The translations under genes were made by a program, and so were the position numbers. DNA of 64,000 nucleotides, taken from the NCBI GenBank assembly GCA_029582265.1, contig CM055837.1, forward strand, positions 2,961,148-3,025,147. Direction: 5' to 3'. The notes beneath the pieces are model-generated. The model had not been told where the DNA came from. It worked only from the letters and a program-made list of their open reading frames with translations, and ran no database searches. The stretch is from Zoroaster sp. YZ-2022. Its lineage: Eukaryota; Echinodermata; Asteroidea; Forcipulatida; Zoroasteridae. Positions 1-16,200 of this stretch are shown piece by piece; the stretch's first letter is position 1, and every line of letters starts with the position of its first letter.

Positions 1-2
1 TG

Positions 3-3313
<3,311 letters not shown>

Positions 3314-4174
3314 CATCATTGTGGAGGTAAATGGTACAGATGCATTATAATGCAGACGAAATGTTAAATAAGCTGTGAGAACATTATGGTTGCTATCAAA
3401 AAGTCATTTTGGAATTGGTATCCGCTCCTTGCATATTGAGGCCCTCTATTGGTTAACAGTACAGCAACAAACTCTAGTTCCCAGTATCAATTTCATGGTA
3501 CAGTATGGGCTGTGAGTAGCTCCACTTAATCACCAGACTAATAATTTGGTTCACTGCACTGATGAGGGAACTGGGCATGTACGGGAATCATAAATGGGAG
3601 AACTAAAAAATAGTGCCCTCAATTGGTCATGCACGGAGCAGATACCAAGAGCATTTCACGACTGACTCTTGGGTATTGTTTCTTAAATATTCCTGGCGAA
3701 ATTTACCCTCGAATTCCAAAATGCGGTCTGCCCTGTGAGAAACCCGCCATAGTTAAATCTGTATCGAATCTGACCAAGGGCCCATTTCATAGAACTACTA
3801 AGCAGAAATTTCGCTAAGCAAATATTTTTGAGAAGCAATTTGAAATAGACAACCAGCCAAGGTCTGTACATTTTAAATGAACAATCTGCTGGTAACCATC
3901 TAAAGCTGCTAAAAAAAAACGTTTTCTGCTAAGCAATTTTATCTCTTGGCCCCAGTAATGACCTAGTTGCAGTCATATGAGGTCTAGCCCAAGCCTGCCT
4001 GATGCTTTAGTATCTTAGGCGTCCATTGCGCACCACCTCAAGAATGTAGCAAAAGTCATCATTGGTTGGTTTGATTGATGTTGCTTTTGGCTGGTCATCT
4101 TTAAGCCGTGATAGTTAATTTCCTAAATTTGAAATGATCAAATTACGAGACAATGCCACATAAAATTTGTACTA

Positions 4175-4281
4175 GATCAGAGCATACTGATCGATACGTC
4201 GAGTTGTACCTCCAGTTCTTTTCAGAACTAATTACTACTCAATTGAGCATTTCACATGGTGTCACCGCAATTACTCTTACT
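4175..4281 (+). mobile_element. 107-bp 5'-truncated Penelope-like 3' end with 14-bp TSD
   Basis: The insert begins inside the hammerhead stem II (GATCAGAGCATACTGATCG) and ends CTTACTT, the same 3' end as the 4.1 kb element at 41805-45881. It is flanked by direct repeats TAAAATTTGTACTA at 4161-4174 and 4282-4295. The core GAAAC of the ribozyme is GATAC here. Confidence 0.85.
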
Positions 4282-5187
4282 TAAAATTTGTACTATCATA
4301 AAAATTCTACCTCCATGCATTTCTTATCTCGATTTGACTGATGCACAGCAAATGGTAGAATTTTTATGTAGTTCAAATTTCATACCACACCAGAATGTGG
4401 AATTCCACATCGGTGGAATGTATAAGTACATTAATTTAAGGTGTGATGAAATATTTTGTACATAAGGTTTTCCATTGATCTTGGAACCAAACACTATGGC
4501 ACATGTCTAAGATAAACAGAGTAGAAATCCATAGAAAAATAAGGCACTGTTAATGTATCGTCCACCCCAAATATTATTGAATAAAAAATCATGTTACATG
4601 TGTCTTTCATCAAATGAAAGACTGTTTCACCAGACAACCTTTTTGCTGTTGACCGAAAATATGTATGTATATTTCACGAAGAGGAAAATGTATGTATAAA
4701 TATTTGGCCGCAGCAGTGGACTTACTGACAATCTTTTAAAGAATTATGTCGGATGACAGTTCAATACCACTAGTATGTTTAACATTGAATCTAGAGACTG
4801 GTGGCTTCTCTATTATGTCTGTGTAATTTGTCTGATAACACTGATGGATTCACTATTACGTCAGGCCCAGTAGTACATCAGTCGGAATGAAAATGAATTT
4901 AAAAAAATTACTAAAGTGATCCACTAAAATTTGAAGTCTATTTATTAACCTAATGAAAGTTTGAGTAAAAACAAATGCAGTACTTATAAAATTATGCATT
5001 TAAACAAGGGGTAGGGATATTCACACCCTAGCACCCCTACTAAAAATTCTGACTAGCTATCAATGGGTCATGCCATGGAATTCTAGATTTCCTTTAAAAA
5101 AATGTTAAAGCTAGAAATTTATCACAATAGCCTGGCAGTTCGAGGCCCTTAGTGTCACAAATATTCGGAGTGGATTTATTCAGTTAA

Positions 5188-5466
5188 CCCTCCTACTACT
5201 ACAAGGGTCAAAATCAGTCAAAATTTTGATATACTTCCCAAGGTATATCTAGTGCACTTAAAAGTCGAACACTGTCGAACCTTACGTGTAGTAAGTACAT
5301 TTACAGGTAAAAGTATTGTCTGGTATTGTTCAAGGTGGTCAAAATGACAGTAAAAAATGTAAAAAATGCCCCTGTCTACACATTTGGGTCAACAGTCAAG
5401 ACAGGCAGTTGACTGGTTTTGACCTCTGTAGCAACTTCCCAATAAAGTGCAGCAATAGTAGGAGGG
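5188..5466. mobile_element. TTAA-flanked MITE, CCCTCCTAC terminus, family B
   Basis: Starts TTAACCCTCCTACTAC and ends TAGTAGGAGGGTTTTAA. The interior is rich in the word GTCAAAA and its complement. The second family B copy is at 20223-20521 in opposite orientation. A TTAA target and CCC-starting termini are typical of piggyBac-class elements; there is no coding capacity. Confidence 0.75.
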
Positions 5467-7972
5467 TTTTAATGGGGTGTAAATACAAGGCAGATTATGT
5501 TAAGCAACAATCTTTGCCTTTTAAATATGTGTAAAAACAAAAAAATAATTGTAAATAGAGTATTCAAATAAAACCAAGTTATATTGTAGCCAGCATGCAA
5601 AAACAAATTGTTATATATGTTTTGTACATACATGTACCATGTTAACGTTAGTGTTGATCCCATTAAAGGATGGGTTCTGGACAATTTAGTTAGGGGTTTG
5701 ATAGTCGATCTTGTTGATACAACAGCTTTTTTATGTCCACGTCTCGCACAGATCCATAACCATACTGTGTGTGGAGATTCAGTAGTAAGTCATAACATAT
5801 TGAGACCAGAATCTCGTCTGAAACAAACACAATCTAGACTTCACACATGTGAAACAGAAGGGAGCCACACATTTTCAATGGATCTTTGTTCCTAATAAGG
5901 GTAGTTATTCAAGAGAGGAACAAATTTGTATTCATATCTTGCCCAAGGGGTAAACATGTAAACTTTGTATTAAAAAAAAAAGATGTTCGCAGTCCCATGG
6001 TATATTTTTGTTGCTGCTGTTTAAAGTGAAGTTTGTATGTGTGAAAGAATTACCCTAATATTGGCAATTGTTTGTATACATGGCTCAAATGGAAATGGGA
6101 ATGTGTACATGAAATGGTGATAATATTAACGATAACAACCATTTGTTAATAATTGTATGATAATGCCTGATCGGCATGTGTGTTTGTTCTATTTGTGTAC
6201 AGAGAAAGCTGTATTATTTGGTGTTATGATATGTATTGGTTTATTAAACCTGGAAGCATAGCTGTCTTATAAATTCTTATATATTGTATCTTATAATGAC
6301 CGTCTTTGTTTTCTAGGAGAGTTTGCAAGGCTCGGAAAAAAAGCAGTCTAGCACGACAAATAAAATAAACCCCTAACATGGGTTAATGTATTATTGATAA
6401 AGTAACTTACAATGTACAGCCTGCTGAATCGCATCCTTTCCTATGAACACACTGTTGACCCAAAAATGGCTGGTACTCATGCTTGTGACATGGTAACCCA
6501 CATAACCATCTTTGTGTCTTCAGGGGTTATGAACAGTAAATCAATGTTCAATCAATTTAAATACACCAGTCAAAAATATTCCGTTGCCCTCACTCATAGG
6601 CTTTTAGCAGCCATCTTGGTTTGCTCATGCAAGTCTATGTGATTCAAACCGAGGCTTGTATCCAAAAAGACTGGTGCCTTTGATTTATTATTTTTGGGGG
6701 GGGGGAATTTTGACTGATGTATTTAGCTATTGCCCAGTTGTTCTATCCAGGATGTCTGTGTTGTCATGGTATCAAACTCTTTATTGTAAAGAGACTAATT
6801 AAGTGTAATTCTAGCAAGTTATCTTCAAATTGTTTTACTGCTGTAAGCATTGAAACAATTATCTTGGTAACATCCAGGCTAATATTGCTAGATTAGACTG
6901 TAGGCAAAAACCTGTTGAAATACATAATGAATGTCGGCTTTAAGCATCACACAGACCAGTCTTAATCTTGCTTTGTTGCCATCAAAAACAACATGAAAGA
7001 TCAATATGAAAAGAAAAAAAATTTCATTGTGTAATCCTGGATGTTATTAATATAATTTAACGGACTAATTAAAGGGGAATGCTGGCTTGCTACTGCTGCT
7101 TGGTTATTAACCCAAGTGCTGGTCACTTGAAGTATGAAAATAGTGCATCCACTTAGCCTCGCTGTTAATTCCGTCAAAGCAGGAATGTTAAAACTGTAAT
7201 CCCGCTAGCAAAATGATATGTATATGACATGTGTATTGAATGATGGAAATGTATTTCACGTTTGTCCCTCAAAGCACAATTCTTCATTTCAATACACATT
7301 TACAAATATTAAAAAATCAGTGATTTCCATGGAAACATTCATTAGAGCCTTATATTAAGGTTTTCTGAGAATATGAAATTTGGATACAAACTTGAAAATT
7401 CACTTCCAAAACAAACATAAATTACCAATTTTGTTAAAGATGATAATTTGCAATATGTGATCTTTAAAAAAAAGCATTGATTTTAATGAACTCAAAATGA
7501 GAGAGTAATAAACCATATTAAGTATTTCCAAAGTGTAGATAATGATAACCTATGACATCATTTGTCACATCTAAAGCGCCCTCTGTCCAAATCTGGCAGG
7601 CAAATTCTGAAATTTCAGGAAAAATTTATCAAGGTTAGTGATAGTAAGCCTATTACGCACACCTATATCTAATTTATTGTTAATTTGAACATTTTCGGAT
7701 GTTATTTCAAGTAAACATACATGCTTTCTGCCTGCCAAAAAATTAATGCGAACAATAGAGGGCGCTACAAATGTAAACAGGTGTTTCACTGTCTGTGGTG
7801 CAGGGTATGCATCTTTATCAACATCAAGGAAATATTAAATTATTGGAATCATGCATATGAAATTTCACAACTGCTAATTATGCAAAATACCTAATTAATA
7901 TTCACACTATTTAAAGGGTTGTTATGAACATCCCATAATTTAACACATTTTCTTTCACATTAGAGGGCAGTA

Positions 7973-8152
7973 TCGTCGCGATCAAAGCAGACTTTCAACA
8001 GGGCATGGAATCGGTGTCATAGTTTAAGATGAACACAGTGACTGGAAATTACTGGCAACGGTAATATAACCTTATGTGGGATATTATGGCAGTCATTGAG
8101 TTAATCTAAAACTAGCACTCCGATTCCATATACTGTGCCATTAACACAAGTA
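7973..8152. mobile_element. Miniature element, AAAGGGACAGTATCGTCACG family
   Basis: AGAGGGCAGTATCGTCGCGATC start, a CAGGGCATGGAATCGGTGTC block, and a right part ATTGAGTTAATCTAAAACTA. It supplies the uninterrupted sequence (GAGTTAATCTAAAACT) that is split by an insertion in the copy at 41355-46018. Confidence 0.65.
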
Positions 8153-8821
8153 ATGATTCAAATCCTGGTGTTGGTAATATGTAGAATTGTTTCAATAATA
8201 AACCTTCAGATGCCTTATTCAATGTACAGATTCAACGACTAATGCTTCCTAACACAATTTTTTCTAGTAGTGCTAGTCACACAGGATTCAAAAGAATTCC
8301 AGCACTAGCACAGATTTTGCGACTGTTGAGATTTTATTTGATATATCTCGTTTATAGTATTATAGAATAGACACTTGTCATGGTCAAAGTGTATTCTATT
8401 CAAGAACAACCTTGACTTATGATGAATATAGTCTTTTTTTTGGCGTTACGTTGCTTATATTGCATTAATTTTACCTCATATTTTGTTCAAATTATGTTGT
8501 ATTTTATTAAGACCCGAGACAGAGTAAAAGTTCTAAAATAAATTTTATTAAAGAAACATTTTTGTATTTGTGTGTATTATCAAGTGACAAATGAAAGTGT
8601 TTCCTTAAACCCCCCCAGCACTAATGTGTTTGTATGTGGAAAAGATCCTCGGTCCAAGGTACCTAGTAGTGCATTAGTTTTGGGTAGAATTTCTGCTTCA
8701 AGATAACATATTATTGTGGTTTTTTTTAAATTTGCCAAGCACCGTTGAGCAATTCTGCAAACGTCTATTTTCCTTGTAAAAAGGAAAAATAAAATGTCAT
8801 CTTAGACCTGAAATGATGTCC

Positions 8822-9750
8822 CAGGCCTTCATTTGAATAAATACGAGAGGAGCTACAGATCGCTCTCCTTAAATCACCAAAGTGATTTAAGGAGAGCGAT
8901 TTGCTGTCACTAAAAAAACAAAAAACAAGTTGAATGTACAGTTATACATTGTAAATGCAACACTGGTTTATTTACACATACGGATTAGAAAATGGACACA
9001 TAATCACCGACTCAACTGTCTAACTGAACTCATTCCCATTATAATTAGTTTGTCTTAACTTTATGTAGCAATGAAAACATCTTCTGGAATGAATTTAGAA
9101 AGGCAGGTCATAATAAAAGGTTACAAGTCTCACTTTAGACAACATGTGGTGTAATGGACTAGAGGGTTATATTGTGAAGATCTTGTATTTCCATAATTCA
9201 GTTGTGGCATCTAGGCATAATGTTCATCAAATTCTGATTTATTATGAAGTGAATTATGACAATTGGATAAACTGCTCAAATTCCACCTGAGAAATGTGGA
9301 AATTTGAACGCTTGACATTTTGTTTTCTGTCAAGTTTCTGCTACAGTAGTGCTACTTGCTTTAAAAAAATGCTCAAATATTAAATCAGGCAGGGCATTTT
9401 CGTACAGAACACCATGCACGATCGGCATGCGTGATGTTTTCTGTACGCCACATGTGTGTGTCCGCTATCTAGCACAGTCTATACGAGTAACGTTCTCGAT
9501 GTCGTTATCAATACATGTCCATGTACAATGTAACGTGCGACGGTACATTTTTGCCAAGGACGGTTTTAGTGCCGAGTCTGCCGATGCGCGCTCAGAATCA
9601 AGTGGCTTATTTTGACCGCACTGATTACGGTTTTAACAAAATAATGTAAGTACACTCACGAAATTTTTAAGGAGCGCTGTGTTTTGCTCTCCTTGGAAAA
9701 TATTAGGAGCGCTAAGGAGCGCGAGCGCGCTCCTTAAAAATGAAGGCCTG
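8822..9750. mobile_element. hAT-like non-autonomous element with CAGGCCTTCATTT termini
   Basis: Left terminus CAGGCCTTCATTT; right terminus AAATGAAGGCCTG; ATGTCC directly repeated on both sides. Subterminal CTCCTTA/GGAGCGC words occur at both ends, and a 19-bp-arm palindrome sits at 8862-8903. No transposase reading frame is recognised inside. Confidence 0.65.
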
Positions 9751-9866
9751 ATGTCCATTTGTCAAAAGTAAAAAAAACAAACCCAAAACATGTCACTGCA
9801 CTGATTTGTAAGCCAACCTATGACCAGAAACCACATACATTTTTTGTTTGCCTTATAGTTTCTTAA

Positions 9867-10167
9867 CCCTCCTACACATGGAGGCCACTCCAATCCACAA
9901 AATTCTGTTCTTTAGCAACCTTCAGTACATACATGTACAAGCCTGCTGTCCTTTCCAAGTAATCTTACAAAATCAACTGTGTGCCACCCAAGTCCACTGT
10001 ATATGTTTGAACATATTAGTATGGCCTGCAATGTATCAATGGGAGACCACTTTACCCTGTAATCTCAGTGGTGTAACAGTGCACAGAAGGGTAACCATAG
10101 GAGGCCACTGTCAACAGCTACTGGCTTGGAGTGGCCTGAATGGGTTATTGCACTGATTGTAGGAGGG
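9867..10167. mobile_element. TTAA-flanked MITE, CCCTCCTAC terminus, family C
   Basis: Starts TTAACCCTCCTACACATGG and ends GATTGTAGGAGGGTTT. The second, closely similar copy is at 50653-50963. The interior is rich in CCACT/AGTGG words. It ends about 100 bp downstream of the NDUFAF4 stop, so it may lie in the NDUFAF4 3' UTR. Confidence 0.75.
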
Positions 10168-10269
10168 TTTGAATAAGCGATTCCTCTACAAAATAATGCC
10201 CTTTGGACACAAACCCTTTAAGATTTCTAAAAACACATGTGACCCTTGACCTCATTAGAATAATAATCA

Positions 10270-13200
10270 TCACCTTCCCATGAGGCGGGGAGTAGATTGG
10301 CCCTCTTGTATTGCCATCACCTTGAAGGACTGGAAATATTCTAAGATGTTCTTCGTGTCGGTTAGCTCCAGCTTGTAGTCTTTGGCTAATCTTTCTACTG
10401 GCCATTCCTGCATTGGAAATTGAGGAAATAAGGCAAAATTACTGGAGTTTTTGCCTGAACAGCACTGCATACTCAGCACTGAACAAAAACAATCACAGGT
10501 AACTCGGACAGAAAATGGAACCATTACCAATGACAACTGAAAATGTACCATGATTAAGGGCATTTTTTTAAAGAAAGGTATTAGATTTTAAATTTTATTT
10601 TGCATTGTAGTTATTAACCCTAATGAAGTCCATATGCTACAAATATTACCCCTTTTGGAAATTACTAAACTTCACAGAAATTTATTAATCTATGCAAGAG
10701 CTGAAAATTGCTTGTCCTTTGTTGTAATTCTGTTATCAAAATGTTGACCTCCCTAAAGTGAGCCAGCAGGTGAATTTTTATTTTTTTTAATTTTTTTATA
10801 TACAATGAATCAGTTGGATCTTAGCTCCCATTTCAGACACAGATTGGTTGTCTTGTATAAAACATACTTTCCAAATAATGGCAAATGTTGGCTGGATCAT
10901 GAATGGGTGTAATTCCGTTACCGGAGAATTGCCCCAGTAAAAACTCTACCTAAGACCAAAATATTTCAAGGGATATTTGATAACGTCTTCAACTTAACAT
11001 AAAAATATTTAATAAGACGTTGACAGTTTTTCTTTAAAAAAGTGAGCACCTAACTTTCACAGATTAATTTTTGGATACATTTCTTGAAAACGATTGGGTT
11101 GAAATAAATCTACCTAACTAATGTTGTACCTTCTTTTTGAATACTTACATAAATAATAAGTGAATCATTAATCCTGACAATTTCTCCCAAATGTACCTTA
11201 GGGTTTCGTTTGTGCTTGGCAAGCATTTCAATGGCCATTGGTACTGTCAAGCGTCCCTCTGGGACTTCTTCTTCGGGTTCTTGAAATAGCGATGATAAAG
11301 GTTTGATAGGCCTTCTATTGGTGGGTAATGAACGACGACTTTTCAAAGCAGCAGGATTTGGCTGTTCTGCTTCCAAGGGCTGTAAGAGGGAGACACAATT
11401 TAAATGAATAACGTTAAGCCATCAGAAGTCATATACCTACACCACGTGTCATAGTCTTGTATTAACTCAGTCTATGGCATTGTCACCATAAATCAATGGA
11501 TTTGGGCCATTCATGCCCAAGTGTTCCACAGACTGATAAGCAAGGTCTCAAAAAAAAAGGGGTAAAAAGAAGGATTGCATTTGGTTCATTAACGGGAGTG
11601 TCTGGTTTTGGTAAAATGTCTGTAAATGCATCCATACTTGATAAGAATCAAGAGAGATGTACAGAAACCAACCCAATGTCTGTAAATGCATCCATACTTG
11701 ATAAGAATCAAGAGAGATGTACAGAAACCAACCCAATGTCTGTAAATGCATCCATACTTGATAAGAATCAAGAGAGATGTACAGAAACCAACCAATGTCT
11801 GTAAAATGCATCCACACTTGATCAGAATCAAGAGATGCGCACAGAAACCAACCAATGTCTGTCGATGCATCCACACTTGATCAGAATCAAGAGATGCGCA
11901 CAGAAACCAACCAATGTCTGTCGATGCATCCATACTTGATCAGAATCAAGAGATGCGCACAGAAACCAACCAATGTCTGTCGATGCATCCACACTTGATC
12001 AGAATCAAGAGATGCGCACAGAAACCAACCAATGTCTGTCGATGCATCCACACTTGATCAGAATCAAGAGATGCGCACAGAAACCAACCAATGTCTGTCG
12101 ATGCATCCACACTTGATCAGAATCAAGAGATGCGCACAGAAACCAACCAATGTCTGTCGATGCATCCACACTTGATCAGAATCAAGAGATGCGCACAGAA
12201 ACCAACCAATGTCTGTCGATGCATCCACACTTCATAAGAATCAAGAGATATGTACAGAAACCAACCAATGTCTATAGATGCATCCACACTTCATAAGAAT
12301 CAAGAGATATGTACAGAAACCAACCAATGTCTATAGATGCATCCACACTTCATAAGAATCAAGAGATATGTACAGAAACCAACCAATGTCTATAGATGCA
12401 TCCACACTTCATAAGAATCAAGAGATATGTACAGAAACCAACCAATGTCTATAGATGCATCCACACTTCATAAGAATCAAGAGATATGTACAGAAACCAA
12501 CCAATGTCTATAGATGCATCCACACTTCATAAGAATCAAGAGATATGTACAGAAACCAACCAATGTCTATAGATGCATCCACACTTCATAAGAATCAAGA
12601 GATATGTACAGAAACCAACCAATGTCTATAGATGCATCCACACTTCATAAGAATCAAGAGATATGTACAGAAACCAACCAATGTCTATAGATGCATCCAC
12701 ACTTCATAAGAATCAAGAGATATGTACAGAAACCAACCAATGTCTATAGATGCATCCACACTTTATAAGAATCAAGAGATATGTACAGAAACCAACCAAT
12801 GTCTGTAGATGCATCCACACTTTATAAGAATCAAGAGATATGTACAGAAACCAACCAATGTCTCTAGATGCATCCACACTTTATAAGAATCAAGAGATAT
12901 GTACAGAAACCAACCAATGTCTATAGATGCATCCACACTTCATAAGAATCAAGAGATATGTACAGAAACCAACCAATGTCTATAGATGCATCCACACTTC
13001 ATAAGAATCAAGAGATATGTACAGAAACCAACCAATGTCTATAGATGCATCCACACTTCATAAGAATCAAGAGATATGTACAGAAACCAACCAATGTCTA
13101 TAGATGCATCCACACTTTATAAGAATCAAGAGATATGTACAGAAACCAACCAATGTCTATATAGATGCATCCACACTTCATAAGAATCAAGAGATATGTA

Positions 13201-16200
13201 CAGAAACCAACCAATGTCTATAGATGCATCCACACTTTATAAGAATCAAGAGATATGTACAGAAACCAACCAATGTCTGTAAATGCATCCATACTTTATA
13301 AGAATCAAGAGATATGTACAGAAACCAACCAATGTCTGTAAATGCATCCACACTTTATAAGAATCAAGAGATATGTACAGAAACCAACCAATGTCTGTAA
13401 ATGCATCCACACTTTATAAGAATCAAGAGATGCGCACAGAAACCAACCTGTGAAAGTTTCATTTCATTTCACTGTGTCATTAACAAGAAAATAATAAAAA
13501 TGCATTTTATGTATGTATTCTCATGTGGAAATAGATCATGGCTGTAATATTTTTCATTTTTTTCTAAAAAATGCCAGCATATCCGACGGAATAATATCTC
13601 AGGATGTTTGGTACTAGGCTTGGGCGATATCAATTTTTTTCATCCACGATATATCGTCAAACATATATCGCGATATTCGATAATATCGCGATTATTTTTG
13701 TTTTTCACGCATGAGTGTTTTAAAGCCGGTAATGGCAGGGATGTACCCGTCTACAAGTGTCACAATAAATTGCCAGTGCTTACCTGAGACTGAGAGACAC
13801 GTGCAATTGCGCTGTTCACGAGTGCAACATATGGGGCGGGTTTTCGCTACCCTAACCAGAAACAAAACGGCACAGCTACGCGAAAATGCGAACATAACCA
13901 GCCAGTTGTTTTCAGTTTGTGACATGCTCAATCATCAACGTTTCTCAAAATAGAACTTACTCGTGAGTGCTAGTAACTTGAAAGATATACTGGTGTACGA
14001 ACAATCACTTAATCATGTTTTAACACTTTTTACAATCCGCCATCTTGAAACTAAGCATAACCGATCACACAAAGTTCGGTTTATGTTTGGTCAGAACCAT
14101 GATGTCATCGAGCACAACCGAACTTGCGAAAACGCTTAACCAATGACCAAAGCCCAAACATGTTTCTGGTTACGGTCGCAAAAATGCACCCATCGCTATT
14201 GGCAAATCGTTTGCATAATAATTATGTGGGACGGTTACTGCGTCGTGCGTCCCAATCAAATCATCAGCCCGAGTTCACGTGATTCACGCGTTCCATGTGA
14301 CTGGGTCATAGATAAACACGTGACTAGGTTTATTCCTGCATATAGTACTGTGGAGAATAAAACCATGTGATTCAGAAAATGTGGATTGTAGTCACACTAT
14401 TTTAAATAAACGTCACATGGTTTATCAAGAGTACGTGTATGTGTTTTGTCACATGAGACAAAAGTCCCAGTATGGTACAACAGAATAGTGTCCTAATCCC
14501 TCAACTTTGAACGAGCCGCTGCCGATCCATGCTTTGATTTAATTCATGACTATGTGTTTTTAAGGTAACACCCATATTATGCATATATTTAAATATGTAT
14601 GATATAATATACTTGACTGTGGTGCGCCAGCCAGAGTCATAGACCACCATGGATAGACAGTGAGACGTAAACAATAGGCCGTATTCATAAAAATAAGTAA
14701 TTACTTACTAGTAAATGCTATAAGTAAAAGCAACAGCTAGGTAAGTAAAAGGTCTAGTCTAAGCAATTGCTAAAAATCTTATTCATAACCATTTGCTAAA
14801 TGATTACAGTTGTTACTTGCCTCGGCTAGTAAGTTCTCAAGTAGTTGCTATTGTACTACAGTACCATCCACGAGTCTCGGTATTTGGTGGTATGAAGGTG
14901 TTTGCAAGCCATTCCACATTTTCTTTGTCAAACCTTAATAAAGTTCTGTAAATGGTAGGGTTGACTTCATCACGATTAAGCCTGATGTTATACACCTTAG
15001 GTTGTGGTCTTGGACGTAAAAACATGGCAAAAAATGTGATATGTCTGTATTGGCTAAACAGCAAGCTAAAAATTAGGTGCTTGTACAATCACTAGTAAAT
15101 GCTAGTCAAGGGTCATTTTTATGAATACAAATTGAAGTAGGTGCTAATTTCTCTAGCATTTACTTATAAGTAAAAAGCAATTACTAATGCTTAAAATGTG
15201 TAGCTTTTACTTGAAAGTCATTGCTTATTTCTATGAATACACATTTAAGTAAAAGGTTAGTAAAAGGGGGTTGTTACTTTAGTAAAAGCAATTACTTATT
15301 TTTATGAATACGGCCTATCGTCTCCACATTGTTGGATCAAATACCCCATTCAATTGATTCCCAACACTTAAATCAGTCTTAATAGATTTCTTTGAGTGGC
15401 GGTGGATTATTAAACAACAACATGTCAGGCGGCTCATTTGTGTGAGAGTATATTAACTACACATATTTTAGTCTGGTTTGGTCGCATAAGTAAAAATGAG
15501 CTTAGGAAATTAGAATCAGTTATTAGAAATGCTGAACGTATTATTGGTACTGGCCTGCCATCTCTCTTTTCCCTTTATCAAGAATGTACTTTAAAACGAG
15601 TTAGAAATATTATAGGAGATAATTCCAACCCAGCTGTTGACTATTTCAAATTTCTCCCCTCGGGGAAAGATTTCAAAATTTTAGGGGCTCTAAGAGATTT
15701 ATTGATAGTTTTTATCCTTCTGCCGTAAAGGTTTTTAATGTGCACCATTCCCGTTGAATTTTATATTTTATATTTGCAATTAATTGAATCTTATTGCCTT
15801 ATATGTATATTTGTATAGTTTGTTTGTATACTTTTGTACACAATATTAATTTTTTGTAAAATTTTAGAGCTCTTGTGTTCGCTCGATTTCCATTGTATAT
15901 TTTTTATCATTGGCTGAATAAATAAATATCTATCTGACATTCGGTTTACTACAGAAGTAGTTAGATTTTGTTTCTCACGAAAGCTGAAAAGACTTCCTAA
16001 GTTTTTTCCCCATGGAATTTCTGGCCCAAATGACAATCGAGGATTTTGTTTAATCGCGATATATTTTTTTCTTCACGATATATTTTTTTCATCGCGATCT
16101 GCCGATATCTCGATGATTTAAAAAGTTCTCGATATCATAATCGCGTAAAAAAAATATATCGCGATATTCGATATTATCGTGTCATCGCCCAAGCCTATTT

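Larger units (their letters stand above)
3314..8820. other. LATS 3' UTR/flank, no further gene seen
   Basis: AT-rich sequence following the LATS stop. Several AATAAA-type hexamers occur (for example near 4580, 5568 and 6360), but none can be assigned as the used poly(A) site. It contains miniature transposons (listed separately), a TAAGCAGAAAT-type MITE at about 3777-3955 (ends GGGCCCATTTCATAGAACTA and GCTAAGCAATTTTATCTCTT; a related block lies at about 16600-16895 on the other strand), and otherwise only single-copy-looking AT-rich DNA. Confidence 0.5.
13615..16197. mobile_element. hAT element with perfect 8-bp TSD (TTTGGTAC)
   Basis: Starts TAGGCTTGGGCGATATC and ends ATCGCCCAAGCCTA. TTTGGTAC is duplicated at 13607-13614 and 16198-16205. 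Subterminal regions are rich in ATATCGCGATAT words at both ends. The right end is only 55 bp from the NDUFAF4 exon 2 boundary (16253). Inside are a Harbinger-like element and a LINE fragment; no intact hAT transposase was found. Confidence 0.85.

Noticed and set aside
11496..11933. Repetitive open frames (MSVNASILDKNQERCTETNP-type)
   Set aside because: They come from the 59/60-bp satellite and fail as soon as the period changes from 60 to 59.
14143..14370. Open frame inside the hAT element as a transposase
   Set aside because: Short, with no hAT dimerisation or DDE-type motif visible; treated as non-coding interior.
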